A stretch of DNA of 30,706 bases, taken from the NCBI GenBank assembly GCA_045534775.1, contig JAZSKI010000052.1, forward strand, positions 1-30,706, written 5' to 3'. A program made the translations under genes and the position numbers. Below, piece after piece: positions 21,605-29,999 of this stretch. The notes below the pieces were generated by a model, which was not told the DNA's origin, did not search any database, and saw only the letters and a list, made by a program, of their open reading frames with translations. Position 1 is the first letter of the stretch. Each line of letters opens with the position of its first letter. The stretch is from JAZOTK01 sp045534775. Its GTDB lineage: Bacteria > Bacillota > Clostridia > RUG12999.

Positions 21605-21620
21605 TTCACATTTTTGTGAA
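21605..21620. repeat. Dyad TTCACA-N4-TGTGAA upstream of radA
   Basis: Six-base arms around four T, located between the radA promoter and its ribosome binding site. It uses the same TCACA/TGTGA words as the dyad at 21436-21454, in opposite order. Confidence 0.35.
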
Positions 21621-21655
21621 ATATAATTAATTTTTTTTACAAAGGATTGTTAGAA

Positions 21656-23029
21656 ATGGCTAAAAATAAAACCACCTCCTTATATGCCTGCCGCGAATGT
21701 GGGTTTACTTCGTCAAAATGGCTGGGTAAATGCACCAACTGCGGTAGCTGGAACTCTATGTACGAGGAAACAGTTGTGATAAATAAAAACGAACGCAGTC
21801 GCGAGCCTGTAGAAATTAAAGAGCTTTCTCAGGTGGTAATCAGAGAAGAAAACAGAGTTACCTCGGGGATTGAAGAATTCGACAGAATTTTAGGCGGCGG
21901 TCTGGTGGAAGGGTCGCTGGTGCTTGTGGGCGGAGACCCGGGTATAGGAAAATCTACGTTGATACTTCAGGCGGCAAAATCCTTTTCGGATAAGAAAAAG
22001 GTACTCTATGTATCGGGCGAGGAATCGGAAATCCAGATAAAAATGCGTGCCGACAGGCTCGGTATAAATGGTGAGGGACTTTTATTTTTAGGACACACCA
22101 ATATAGATGACGTGATAAGTCTGGCAAAAAGCTCAGGCTGTGAAATTTTGATTATAGATTCCATTCAGACTATGGAAACGGAAAATTCAAATGGCCTTGC
22201 CGGTAGTGTATCCCAGGTGAGAGAATGCTGTATGCTTCTGATGGAGATGGCTAAAAAAAGCGGAATTTCCGTTTTGGTGATAGGACACGTGACGAAAGAA
22301 GGCAGCATTGCAGGACCGAAAATACTTGAACATATGGTGGACTGTGTGCTTTATTTTGAAGGCGAAAAGCTTCGCAGCTACAGAATGCTGAGAGCGGTAA
22401 AAAACCGATTTGGCTCAACCAATGAGGTGGGAGTTTTTGAAATGACGGGTCAGGGGCTGCGTCAGGTGACAGACCCATCTATGCTGATGCTCTCGGGAAG
22501 AAGAGAAAAAACAGCCGGTTCGGCTATTCTTTGTACCATTGAAGGCACAAGACCCATAATGGCAGAAATTCAGGCACTTGTTACGCCGACAGGGTTTGGA
22601 AATCCAAGACGAATGGTGGCGGGACTTGATTATAACAGAACTGTTATGCTTATGGCGGTTATGGAAAAAAATCTGCGTTTGAGCCTGCAAAATCAGGATA
22701 TTTATATAAATATAGCCGGCGGCATGCGTGTGGTGGAAACTGTTGCCGATTTGCCGTTGGTGGTGGCTGTTATTTCGGGACTAAAAAACAAACCCGTTAA
22801 CTACAGCTTTGCTTTTGCGGGAGAAATCGGACTGACGGGAGAGCTAAGGTTTGTAACACAGATAGAAAAACGGTTGGCAGAATTTGAAAAAATGGGCTTT
22901 AAGAAATGCTTGATACCGCGTGCCAATAAGAAAAACAGCTATAAAGGAAGCATGGAGCTTTATTATATAGACAGCATCGCGGAGCTTACGTCAATGGGAG
23001 GTGAAATATTTGGACCGCTTGGAAATTAA
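21656..23029 (+). CDS. radA: DNA repair protein RadA (Sms)
   Basis: This 457-residue protein acts in branch migration during recombination. It has an N-terminal zinc finger (C12, C15, C26, C29), a RecA-like ATPase core with Walker A GGDPGIGKST (92-101), and the RadA-specific KNRFG motif (249-253). A C-terminal Lon-protease-like domain without the protease function follows (GGMRVVETVADLPLVVAV region). The ATG at 21656 follows AAAGGA (21641-21646); the TTG at 21647 is less well placed. It is the first gene of a three-gene operon, and its end overlaps the start of ispE by 20 bases. Confidence 0.96.
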   Translation: MAKNKTTSLYACRECGFTSSKWLGKCTNCGSWNSMYEETVVINKNERSREPVEIKELSQVVIREENRVTSGIEEFDRILGGGLVEGSLVLVGGDPGIGKSTLILQAAKSFSDKKKVLYVSGEESEIQIKMRADRLGINGEGLLFLGHTNIDDVISLAKSSGCEILIIDSIQTMETENSNGLAGSVSQVRECCMLLMEMAKKSGISVLVIGHVTKEGSIAGPKILEHMVDCVLYFEGEKLRSYRMLRAVKNRFGSTNEVGVFEMTGQGLRQVTDPSMLMLSGRREKTAGSAILCTIEGTRPIMAEIQALVTPTGFGNPRRMVAGLDYNRTVMLMAVMEKNLRLSLQNQDIYINIAGGMRVVETVADLPLVVAVISGLKNKPVNYSFAFAGEIGLTGELRFVTQIEKRLAEFEKMGFKKCLIPRANKKNSYKGSMELYYIDSIAELTSMGGEIFGPLGN

Positions 23030-23861
23030 TTCGGCAGCTAAAATCAATTTAACACTTGATGTACTAAGAAAACGTGAGGATGGGTTTCATGATGTAAAAA
23101 TGATAATGCAAACAGTAAATCTTTGCGATACGATAAATATTGATTTGACAGGTTCCGGGATTTCAGTAACTACCAATTTAAGCTATCTGCCTAAAGACGA
23201 AGGGAATATTGCATATAAGGCGGCGGCAAGGTTTTTTGAAATTATAGGTGAAAAAGGCGGAGTGAATATTTCAATTACCAAAAGAATACCCGTAGCGGCA
23301 GGGTTGGCGGGCGGTAGCGGTAATGCGGCAGCTGTCCTGAAAGGGCTTAATACTCTCTATGGTAATGCGTTGAATGATGAGGAACTGCTGGTACTTGGAG
23401 GTGAAATCGGCTCCGATGTGCCATATTGCATAAAAGGCGGTACTATGCTTGCCGAAGGCAGGGGAGAAATTTTATCGCCACTTCCGCAGATGCCGAAAAG
23501 CATATTTTTATTGGCAAAGCCTGCTGTTAATATTTCAACACAATGGGTATATCAAAACCTGGATTTGAAAAACGTAAAGGAGCATCCCGATACGGCGGGA
23601 TGTATTAATGCCCTTGAAAAAAACGATTTAAAAGGAGTTGCCGTCCGTATGTTTAATGTGCTTGAAACGGTAACGTTGACACAATATCCCGTTGTTGACC
23701 ATATTAAAAAGATAATGATAGATTTCGGTGCGATGGGTAGTGTTATGAGCGGTAGCGGACCTACCGTTTTCGGAATGTTTGATGATGAGGAGAGAGCAAG
23801 AAGGGCTGAAACAGACCTTCGGGAGCTGACGAACGATGTTTATTTGGTGCATACAGTTTAA
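23010..23861 (+). CDS. ispE: 4-diphosphocytidyl-2-C-methyl-D-erythritol kinase
   Basis: This 283-residue GHMP-family kinase phosphorylates CDP-methylerythritol in the non-mevalonate isoprenoid pathway. The N-terminal SAAKINLTLDVLRKREDGFH, the GHMP ATP loop PVAAGLAGGSGNAAA and the C-terminal GSVMSGSGPTVFGMF are all diagnostic. The start is probably TTG 23010 (MDRLEINSAAKINL), because GGGAGGTGAA (22996-23005) lies just upstream; GTG 23001 is part of that site. The coding region overlaps radA by 20 bases, so translation is probably coupled. gntR follows after 17 bases. Confidence 0.95.
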   Translation: MDRLEINSAAKINLTLDVLRKREDGFHDVKMIMQTVNLCDTINIDLTGSGISVTTNLSYLPKDEGNIAYKAAARFFEIIGEKGGVNISITKRIPVAAGLAGGSGNAAAVLKGLNTLYGNALNDEELLVLGGEIGSDVPYCIKGGTMLAEGRGEILSPLPQMPKSIFLLAKPAVNISTQWVYQNLDLKNVKEHPDTAGCINALEKNDLKGVAVRMFNVLETVTLTQYPVVDHIKKIMIDFGAMGSVMSGSGPTVFGMFDDEERARRAETDLRELTNDVYLVHTV

Positions 23862-23878
23862 GGGGAGGTGTAATAAAA

Positions 23879-24523
23879 TTGAGTGATACAACTATAAGAC
23901 AACCGCTGAGTGATATAATATGTGAGACGTTACGCCGTGATATATTAAACGGAGTCCTGAAACCGGGCGAAAGACTTATGGAAATACATTACGCACAGAA
24001 AATGGGCGTTAGCCGAACACCCTTTAGGGAAGCGGTACGCAAGTTAGAGCTGGAAGGGCTTGTGACGGTACTGCCGAGACGGGGCGCTCATGTAAGCTTG
24101 CTGTCTAAGCGGGATATTAACGAGGTGCTGGATATAAGAAGCGCCCTCGATATGCTGGCGGTGGAGCTGTTTATAGAGAATGCCAAACCGGCGGAAAAGG
24201 AAAAGCTGCGACAGCTGGCGGAAAGCTTCGACAGCGCGGTAGAGGCGGAGGATATAAATTCTGAAATTAAATTTGACGTGGAGTTCCATGAGTATATATA
24301 TGCAAAATCCCGCAATGAAAGATTGCTGCAGTTATATTGGGGATTTAAAGACCAGCTTTACAGATATAGAGCCCTGTATCTGAAAACCACCTTCCACAGC
24401 GAAGCTATATCGGTGGAGCATCGGAAAATTATTGAAGCCATATTCGCCTGTGACGTGGAAATGGCAAGAGAAATCTCCAAGCTACATACCGTAAATCAAA
24501 AGAACAGCCTTAAAATAAAATAA
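23879..24523 (+). CDS. GntR-family regulator, FadR/FCD subgroup
   Basis: This 214-residue protein has an N-terminal winged helix (about 1-75; LRRDILNGVLKPGERLMEIH, MGVSRTPFREAVRKLELEGL, LPRRGAHV). An all-helical FCD ligand-binding domain follows (about 85-205), with the metal- or acid-binding histidines in EFHEYIYAKSRNERL and EHRKIIEAIF. The ligand is unknown. The start is TTG 23879, with GGGGAGGTG (23862-23870) eight bases upstream. It is the last gene of the radA-ispE operon. A regulator of this type just after ispE recurs in Clostridia as far as I recall, but I cannot verify its target. Confidence 0.88.
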   Translation: MSDTTIRQPLSDIICETLRRDILNGVLKPGERLMEIHYAQKMGVSRTPFREAVRKLELEGLVTVLPRRGAHVSLLSKRDINEVLDIRSALDMLAVELFIENAKPAEKEKLRQLAESFDSAVEAEDINSEIKFDVEFHEYIYAKSRNERLLQLYWGFKDQLYRYRALYLKTTFHSEAISVEHRKIIEAIFACDVEMAREISKLHTVNQKNSLKIK

Positions 24524-24576
24524 CCGAAGCAAAAAGAGGAAGCGGGTCGGCGAAAAGGGTTTGATACCGGCGGAAA

Positions 24577-25056
24577 TTATATCCAAAAGCAATGAAATAA
24601 AACATTTATTGCAGGGTGTATCAATGCCTTTGGTGTCAGTTTTGTTTTTAACTGTATTCTTTCATTGTTGTAAAAATAGATGTATTCATCTATGATGAGA
24701 CGAGCCGCATCATAAGTTTTTAATTTTACTTTGTAAATACATTCTGTTTTGAGAACTGAGAAGAAGTTTTCAGCTAAAGCATTGTCATATAGCTTTCCCT
24801 TTCCTTAACATTAATGGCGTTATATTATATGATTTAGTTAGCTTGAAATATGAAAGCCTTGGTCACTGTGGAGTTGCAGCTTTGCAGTGACTTTCCCTTT
24901 TTTTGCCTCCCGGATTGTTTGCAGTACAAGCTTTATGTTTTGTTCTGTTCCGGTTTTGCAGGATACAATACTATTGCCAGATAAATCTCTAACAATCAAT
25001 AAATACAAGGTTCCTTGTGATGCTTTAATGTATGAAATGTCTGTAACTTTCGGACG
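24577..25056 (-). pseudogene. IS3-family (IS150-like) transposase remnant, frameshifted
   Basis: Read on the minus strand from 25056, the first segment is RPKVTDISYIKASQGTLYLL and continues to LQLHSDQGFHISS. After a stop the homology shifts frame (LTKSYNITPLMLRKGKA), then returns to YDNALAENFFSVLKTECIYK and ends YIYFYNNERIQLKTKLTPKA. These are the three blocks of the IS3-family DDE integrase core: the D of TDISYI, the D of HSDQG and the E of LAENFF. The N-terminal half and the first open frame of the element are missing, and at least two frame shifts disrupt the rest, so it is not functional. The left end runs to a TAA at 24577-24579. Confidence 0.88.
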
Positions 25057-25057
25057 T

Positions 25058-25108
25058 AAAAATACCTCCTATGGTTTTTGTTTCATTATACCATAGGAGG
25101 CTCTTTTT
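25058..25108. terminator. Bidirectional terminator between convergent operons
   Basis: A 10-bp perfect stem, CCTCCTATGG (25065-25074) with CCATAGGAGG (25091-25100), has a 16-base loop. On the plus strand it is followed by CTCTTTTTTC, and on the minus strand by TATTTTTACG. It can end both gntR transcripts and dut transcripts. It abuts the point where the transposase homology begins. Confidence 0.75.
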
Positions 25109-25152
25109 TCTATTACCCGTTTTTACTGGTTCTGTTCAAATGCGTGACCTTT

Positions 25153-25647
25153 TTATTTGGTTGTACTGCCGAAACCGCCGTTGCGGATTTCGGTGGCATC
25201 GTCATCAAGGGTGATGCCGTATTGAACGAAAATACCTTGTATAAAGCCTTCGCCGCTGTTTACGGTAACGGTTTTATTCTCAAGAGAGCTGTTGGTTATT
25301 TTGACAAAAATATGTCCTTCGTTATTGGAATAAAAATAGTCACTGTCTATTATGCCGACTGTGTTGTTCAGCCCTAAACGGAATTTAAAACCGAGACCGC
25401 TTCGGGGATAAAGCTTAAGGACCCAACCGTCATTTATTTCTACTCTTATACCTGTAGGTATTTTAATGGTTTCGCCGGGTTTTAAGGTAAAGCCTACGGG
25501 AGCAAAAAAATCATATCCTGCGGAGCCGGAGGTCGCCCTTTTGGGTAGGAATATATTTTCATATACGGCTTCGGGATTTTCTATGCCTTCTGCATCCAAC
25601 AGAAAGCGGCGGAGGGAGACCTTATGAAACTTTGCTATTCTTTCCAT
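25153..25647 (-). CDS. dut: dUTP diphosphatase
   Basis: This 164-residue trimeric-type dUTPase hydrolyses dUTP to dUMP and pyrophosphate, keeping uracil out of DNA. Five motifs are visible: SAGYDFFAP (42-50), PRSGLGFK (81-88), NNTVGIIDSDY (94-104), GFIQGIFVQYG (134-144) and the C-terminal P-loop-like NGGFGSTTK (156-164). Motif IV is slightly unusual (GFIQG rather than GDRIAQ), and the usual Arg of the RGxxGFGSTG tail is replaced by the variant RNGGFGSTTK. The ATG at 25647 is chosen because GAGGTG lies six bases before it on the minus strand; upstream codons run into rqcP. It is the last gene of the minus-strand operon. Confidence 0.92.
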   Translation of the reverse strand: MERIAKFHKVSLRRFLLDAEGIENPEAVYENIFLPKRATSGSAGYDFFAPVGFTLKPGETIKIPTGIRVEINDGWVLKLYPRSGLGFKFRLGLNNTVGIIDSDYFYSNNEGHIFVKITNSSLENKTVTVNSGEGFIQGIFVQYGITLDDDATEIRNGGFGSTTK

Positions 25648-25657
25648 TATGGTCACC

Positions 25658-25897
25658 TCATATAATTCTGTAAAGCTCAGCGGCACCATCTTTTGTGACA
25701 TGCTCGGCTACGTTTAAAATCTCTGCCCGGACGGTTTTATCACCAAAAGAAAGCTCGATAATATCACCGACCTTGACTCTGTCACCTGCTTTGGCAATCT
25801 TGCCGTTGAGACTGATTCTGCCGCCGTCACAAGCTTCATTTGCTACGCTTCGCCTTTTGATAAGGCGAGATACTTTTAAAAATTTATCTATTCTCAT
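25658..25897 (-). CDS. rqcP: S4-domain ribosome quality control protein RqcP (YabO)
   Basis: This 79-residue protein consists of a single S4 RNA-binding domain: MRIDKFLKVSRLIKRRSVAN, EACDGGRISLNGKIAKAGDR, then VGDIIELSFGDKTVRAEIL. In B. subtilis RqcP binds stalled 50S subunits and works with RqcH to add alanine tails. The gene order flippase-mazG-HU-rqcP matches the yabM-yabN-yabO region. The start at 25897 has GGAG shortly upstream on the minus strand; longer in-frame extensions lack a ribosome site and cross the terminator. dut follows ten bases later. Confidence 0.92.
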   Translation of the reverse strand: MRIDKFLKVSRLIKRRSVANEACDGGRISLNGKIAKAGDRVKVGDIIELSFGDKTVRAEILNVAEHVTKDGAAELYRII

Positions 25898-25913
25898 AAT
25901 ATTCTCCATAATC

Positions 25914-25949
25914 AAAAAAACAGAAGCGACCGTCAAAATATACGGTCGC
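25914..25949 (-). terminator. Terminator after the HU gene
   Basis: GCGACCGT (25926-25933) pairs perfectly with ACGGTCGC (25942-25949) around an 8-base loop. On the minus strand it is followed by TTCTGTTTTTTT. It lies between hup and rqcP and probably lowers read-through from the abundant HU transcript into rqcP and dut. The T-run is offset by a few bases, so termination may be partial. Confidence 0.65.
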
Positions 25950-25972
25950 AATCTATCCGTTGTTTGCATTAA

Positions 25973-26251
25973 TTACTTTCCGGCAACTTTGCTCTTTAAA
26001 GCACTGCTGATTTTGAAAGAAGGTACCTTCGCAGCAGGAATTTTTATCGTTTCCTTTGTTCTGGGATTGATACCGGTTCTTGCAGCACGTGTCTTTGTTT
26101 CGAATGTACCGAAGCCAACTAAAGAAATCTTTTCGCCTGCAACGAGTGCATCTTCAATAGAAGAAATAACGGCATTTAAAGCTGTTTCAGCATCTTTCTT
26201 TGTAAGATTAGCTTTACCTGCAACTTTTGCTACTAAATCTGCCTTATTCAT
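25973..26251 (-). CDS. hup: HU-family DNA-binding protein
   Basis: This 92-residue nucleoid protein starts MNKADLVAKVAGKANLTKKD. It has the DNA-bending arm consensus RAARTGINPRTKETIKIPA and the helix-turn SLVGFGTFETKTRAARTG. HU dimers compact DNA and assist replication and recombination. On the minus strand AAAGGAGGAG lies about seven bases before the ATG. It has a 149-base upstream gap and its own downstream hairpin, so it may be expressed separately from mazG. Confidence 0.96.
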   Translation of the reverse strand: MNKADLVAKVAGKANLTKKDAETALNAVISSIEDALVAGEKISLVGFGTFETKTRAARTGINPRTKETIKIPAAKVPSFKISSALKSKVAGK

Positions 26252-26400
26252 GGGATTCTCCTCCTTTTTTTATTTGTTACTTATATATTCGCTGTCCGCC
26301 TTCAAAAATCCTTCTTTTCCTTCATTTTTTCAAGAAAATCGTCATTTTATACGGAACTGAGCGAGTATTTTATAGAAATTGCACAATAAAGTGTGTATTT
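26252..26400 (-). other. Gap upstream of hup
   Basis: This AT-rich gap of 149 bases contains the hup ribosome binding site. TATAAAAT words occur on the minus strand, but I did not find one with a convincing -35 element at normal spacing. A separate hup promoter is plausible and unproven. Confidence 0.4.
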
Positions 26401-27171
26401 TTAACTGTTTTTAGCTTTTTCCCAATATATATCAAGCTCGCTTAAAGACATTTCTTCGGGACTTTTTCCCTGAGCTTTTATAAGCTTTTCCATTTTATCA
26501 AATCTGCCTATGAATTTATCCGTAGCGGCTGAAAGGGCCAGCTCGGGATTTATTTTTAAAAGTCTTGCTACGTTGACGGCGGCAAAAAGCATATCGCCTG
26601 TTTCCTCAAATACATCCTCGGCGGTTTTGCTCTCGGCGGCTTCAAGGACCTCATTTACCTCTTCGTTCACTTTAAAGGCGGCTTCTGAGGCGGTATCCCA
26701 GTCAAAATTAACCTTTGCGGCCTTTGCCTGAACCTTACAGGCGCGAAGAAGTGACGGCATAGCGCCGGCAATATCGCGCATAGAATCTGCCGTGGAGGTT
26801 ATTTCTCTGTCGCGGCGTTTGATTTTGTCCCAATTTTCGAGAACCTCATCTGAGGTGTTTGCAACAGCATCGGCAAAAACATGGGGATGGCGGTGAATCA
26901 TTTTCTCTGATACCAGACTTATGACATCAGAAATATCAAAGCTTTTTTCTTCGGAAGCGATTTCCGCTATCATCACAACCTGAAGGAGAAGGTCGCCTAA
27001 TTCATCTGCCAGCTTCATACCGCCCGCATCGCAGGCATCTATTACCTCATAGCTTTCCTCAAGAACATAATTCTTTAAAGAAGCTATGGTTTGTTCCCTG
27101 TCCCAGGGGCAGCCGTGGTCACTGCGGAGAGTTTTTACAATATCACAAAAATCATCAAATGTGTATTTCAT
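26401..27171 (-). CDS. mazG: Nucleoside triphosphate pyrophosphohydrolase MazG
   Basis: This 256-residue cytoplasmic enzyme hydrolyses nucleoside triphosphates to monophosphate and pyrophosphate. Two MazG repeats are visible. The N-terminal one has CPWDREQTIASLKNYVLEES (21-40), with the metal-binding EESYE (38-42) and ELGD (57-60). The C-terminal one has VNEEVNEVLEA and FEETGDMLFAAVN. It lacks the methyltransferase domain fused to MazG in B. subtilis YabN. ATG 27171 is preferred because GAGG lies six bases upstream on the minus strand; ATG 27183 overlaps the flippase stop (ATGA) but lacks its own site. Confidence 0.94.
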   Translation of the reverse strand: MKYTFDDFCDIVKTLRSDHGCPWDREQTIASLKNYVLEESYEVIDACDAGGMKLADELGDLLLQVVMIAEIASEEKSFDISDVISLVSEKMIHRHPHVFADAVANTSDEVLENWDKIKRRDREITSTADSMRDIAGAMPSLLRACKVQAKAAKVNFDWDTASEAAFKVNEEVNEVLEAAESKTAEDVFEETGDMLFAAVNVARLLKINPELALSAATDKFIGRFDKMEKLIKAQGKSPEEMSLSELDIYWEKAKNS

Positions 27172-27179
27172 AGTTATCC

Positions 27180-28781
27180 TCATTTCATAAGTTTCATTTT
27201 CGTAAGTATTCCTGCAATTAAATCACCTTTGGGTAAAATTTTTATATCTTTTCTTGTGATACCGCCTATGGCAAGAAGAGTCAGAAGATAGCATATAACC
27301 GAAATACCGCCGCTGATTGCAAGAGCTATTATAATACCAATCTTGGAGACCGCAAGGGGAGCGACAAGACCGTACACAAAGAAAGCGGCAGCTGCCATTA
27401 CAATACCCGATATAATGGGTTTCGCCCAAAAAGCAAAATTGATTTCTGCTTTGGTGATTTTACAAACGTATATTAAATTAAGAAGCATATAAATAAAATA
27501 GCATAAATCCGTACCGATGGGAGCACCGTTTATATTTATGGCAGGGTTGCTCACCAACAGATTATTTACAATAACCTTTGCTATACCGCCGAAGGCAATG
27601 TTTATTACAGGAATATTAACATGACCCGTCGCCTGCAAAATGGCATTGGAAACCAGAACCAGAGATACAAACAAAACAGCGGGAGAGATAAGGGTCAACA
27701 GCGTTGCGGCATCATTTGTGCCAAAAAGCAGGTTTAATATAGGTGTTGCAAGGACGCCAAGCCCAACACAGCAGGGAACCGAGAAAAGAACGGTTGTCCT
27801 TAAGGATTGAGTCGTGGTAATACGCACAGTATCACGGTCGCCTGCGGCAAAGGAACGGGAAATCGCTGGTACAAGAGCCATACATAGGGACATCACGAGT
27901 GTTGGCGGGAAGTTGTAAAGAACTACTGCCTTACCCGTATACATACCGTAAAGAGCAACGGGAGTATCGTGCAGAAATTCAGCAATTTTTGTAAGATTTC
28001 TGCCTATCATAATATAGTCAATCATATTGGTAAGAGTGAAAACGGAAGCGCTTATGGTTACGGGAACAGCTATTTTCACAAGCTCGCCAATCAGACTTTT
28101 ATAGCTCCGGGGCTGTGGCGAAAGGGCAATATTTTCATAAATATGTTTTTTTCGGGCAAAATGAATTGCCATCAGTATAATGAAGCTGAGAAGTGTTCCC
28201 AGGGTAACACCGGAAATAGCACCCGCCGAAGCAACAGGCAGCCCCTTTGAAATCAGAAAATATGCGGCAGCAAATCCGATAACAAGCTTTGCAAAAGCTT
28301 CTACCACCTCGCTTACGGCAGTAGGCAACATATCGGACATTCCCTGGAAAAAGCCTCTGTATACTGACATAAGAGAAACAAACAATATTGCAGGAGCAAT
28401 AGCTTTTATGGCAATGTTTGAATCAAGATATTTGGTGGTGGCGGCAAGAGAATCCGCACCAAAAAACAGTACACAGCTGCCTGATAACCCTATAACAAGA
28501 AAAATTATATAGGCAATGGAAAAAATACGCTTAACTTCCTTGTAATTACTTAAGCTTGATGCGCCGGACACCATTTTGGAAACAGCAACGGGCAGTCCTG
28601 CTGTTGCAATTACAAATAGCCCTGAATAAATGCTGTAGGCGGCGTTAAAATATCCCATACCTTCATTCCCCAGAAGATTGGCAAGAGGGATTTTAAAGGC
28701 GGCACCTATAATCTTTACAAGTAAATTCGCCAGAAGTAAAATAAGTGACCCTTTTATAAGGGATTGACCGTGATTTCTCAT
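27180..28781 (-). CDS. Polysaccharide/lipid-precursor flippase, SpoVB/YabM-like (MOP superfamily)
   Basis: This 533-residue integral membrane protein has about 14 helices. It begins GQSLIKGSLILLLANLLVKI, with IGAAFKIPLANLLGNEGMGY nearby, the signature of the SpoVB/YabM/MurJ-like branch. Such proteins move lipid-linked sugar precursors (lipid II or similar) across the membrane. The neighbouring mazG and rqcP match the yabM-yabN-yabO order of Bacillus, which supports YabM rather than another paralogue. GGAG lies eight bases before the ATG at 28781 on the minus strand. It follows the AraC gene by 17 bases and ends overlapping the region just before mazG, so it is operonic. Confidence 0.88.
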   Translation of the reverse strand: MRNHGQSLIKGSLILLLANLLVKIIGAAFKIPLANLLGNEGMGYFNAAYSIYSGLFVIATAGLPVAVSKMVSGASSLSNYKEVKRIFSIAYIIFLVIGLSGSCVLFFGADSLAATTKYLDSNIAIKAIAPAILFVSLMSVYRGFFQGMSDMLPTAVSEVVEAFAKLVIGFAAAYFLISKGLPVASAGAISGVTLGTLLSFIILMAIHFARKKHIYENIALSPQPRSYKSLIGELVKIAVPVTISASVFTLTNMIDYIMIGRNLTKIAEFLHDTPVALYGMYTGKAVVLYNFPPTLVMSLCMALVPAISRSFAAGDRDTVRITTTQSLRTTVLFSVPCCVGLGVLATPILNLLFGTNDAATLLTLISPAVLFVSLVLVSNAILQATGHVNIPVINIAFGGIAKVIVNNLLVSNPAININGAPIGTDLCYFIYMLLNLIYVCKITKAEINFAFWAKPIISGIVMAAAAFFVYGLVAPLAVSKIGIIIALAISGGISVICYLLTLLAIGGITRKDIKILPKGDLIAGILTKMKLMK

Positions 28782-28798
28782 GACTTAAGCTCCATTCG

Positions 28799-29968
28799 TT
28801 ATTTTTTTATTGACCCTGTATATTCAGAGGGAGTAATTCCGTAATACTTTTTGAACTGCTTTGAAAAATAATGAATCCCGTTAAACCCAAGCATTTCGGA
28901 AATCTGTGTAAAGGTATATCTGCCTGTACGGATATAATCCTTCGCTTTTTCAAGCTTTTGGTGAGTTATGTATTCTACAAGGGTTTTGCCCGTGCAGTTT
29001 TTAAACAGCGTTGAAAGATAGGAAGCGTTTACGGGAATTGACGCGGCAATTTTAGAAACAGAAAGCTTCTCGTTTAAATTCTTTCTGACATATTCCGTAA
29101 CCCTTTGACAAATATCGTTTTCAATCTGATATTTGGCGCTAACATCTGCTTTTGTGAGAATGCTCTCAAGACTGCGCATACGTAAAAGACGGATAACGGT
29201 TTCTTTAAACAGACAAAGTATCATATCGTCACTGTATATATTATGATTTTCATATTCGGTTATGATTTTTTCCATTAGTCTTTTAATTTCACTGTCCGCA
29301 TGGAAAATCACACCCTCAAAGGTTGCTGTATCATCAAAATCCATACTGAAGCTGACGGTAAGATAACGGACAGCCTCCTGACCATCAGAATACTGACGGT
29401 GAAAGCTGTGGGGTGTAAATATCATCATATCGCCGGGAGAAAGCCTGAAAGCTTCGCCGTTTATTTCATTATACATAATTCCTGTATCTGCATAGGTGAA
29501 TTCCCACATTTCGTGTTCCTCGCCTTTGAAATTAAAGTCCAGCTCCTTTTCGTGATATAAAAGGGTATATATTTTATCAACACTCAGCTTCGGGATTATT
29601 CCGGTGGGACGGTTGCGTGGCTCGATGCTGATATATGTGGGCTTGTCATTATCCGCAGATACGGAAATAACAGCCTTATCGAGCAGAGGCACAACGTAAT
29701 AGTATATGCCGGGGGTTATAATAACGGGTTTATCCAACAGGAAGGTCCTGAGCTTTTCGGGAGAGCTTCCTATATATAGTATGGCGATTCCGCTGAAAAT
29801 ATCCACTAAGGTATGGGATAAAGGGTTTACATATAAGCCTTCAGGACGCTGAGCCTGTATTTCACGTTGTTTTATAAGCACAAACCCATAGTTTGCCGGA
29901 GAGAAGCTTTTTTCGGGATGGATTTTGCCAAAAGGCATAAATGAAGAATGTGTTAAGTTTTCAATCAT
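28799..29968 (-). CDS. AraC-family regulator with an extra N-terminal domain
   Basis: This 389-residue regulator is longer than the usual 280-300. Residues 1 to about 120 form a beta-rich segment (THSSFMPFGKIHPE, then VNPLSHTLVDIFSG and VIITPGIYYYVVPLLDK) that resembles a cupin-like ligand domain. A second cupin follows (about 145-210; GEAFRLSPGDMMIFTPHSFH), and the C-terminus is a double helix-turn-helix (about 285-385; LSVSKIAASIPVNASYLSTL, FTQISEMLGFNGIHYFSKQF). The start ATG 29968 has AGGAGGG upstream on the minus strand. Position at the head of the flippase operon and divergent from a phosphohexomutase hints at sugar or envelope control. The ligand is unknown. Confidence 0.85.
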   Translation of the reverse strand: MIENLTHSSFMPFGKIHPEKSFSPANYGFVLIKQREIQAQRPEGLYVNPLSHTLVDIFSGIAILYIGSSPEKLRTFLLDKPVIITPGIYYYVVPLLDKAVISVSADNDKPTYISIEPRNRPTGIIPKLSVDKIYTLLYHEKELDFNFKGEEHEMWEFTYADTGIMYNEINGEAFRLSPGDMMIFTPHSFHRQYSDGQEAVRYLTVSFSMDFDDTATFEGVIFHADSEIKRLMEKIITEYENHNIYSDDMILCLFKETVIRLLRMRSLESILTKADVSAKYQIENDICQRVTEYVRKNLNEKLSVSKIAASIPVNASYLSTLFKNCTGKTLVEYITHQKLEKAKDYIRTGRYTFTQISEMLGFNGIHYFSKQFKKYYGITPSEYTGSIKK

Positions 29969-29999
29969 ATCCCGACCCTCCTATTATGTGTATATCTAT

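Larger units (their letters stand above)
24524..25152. other. Long stretch without an intact gene, at the convergence of two operons
   Basis: This 629-base stretch holds a degraded minus-strand IS3-family transposase (24577-25056) and a bidirectional terminator (25058-25108), listed separately. The first 53 bases after gntR and the 44 bases before the dut stop show nothing recognisable. I could not identify insertion sequence ends or a target duplication. Confidence 0.6.

Noticed and set aside
24887..26445. Several plus-strand open frames over the transposase remnant, dut, rqcP and hup
   Set aside because: They are antisense shadows of well-supported minus-strand genes and lack ribosome binding sites.
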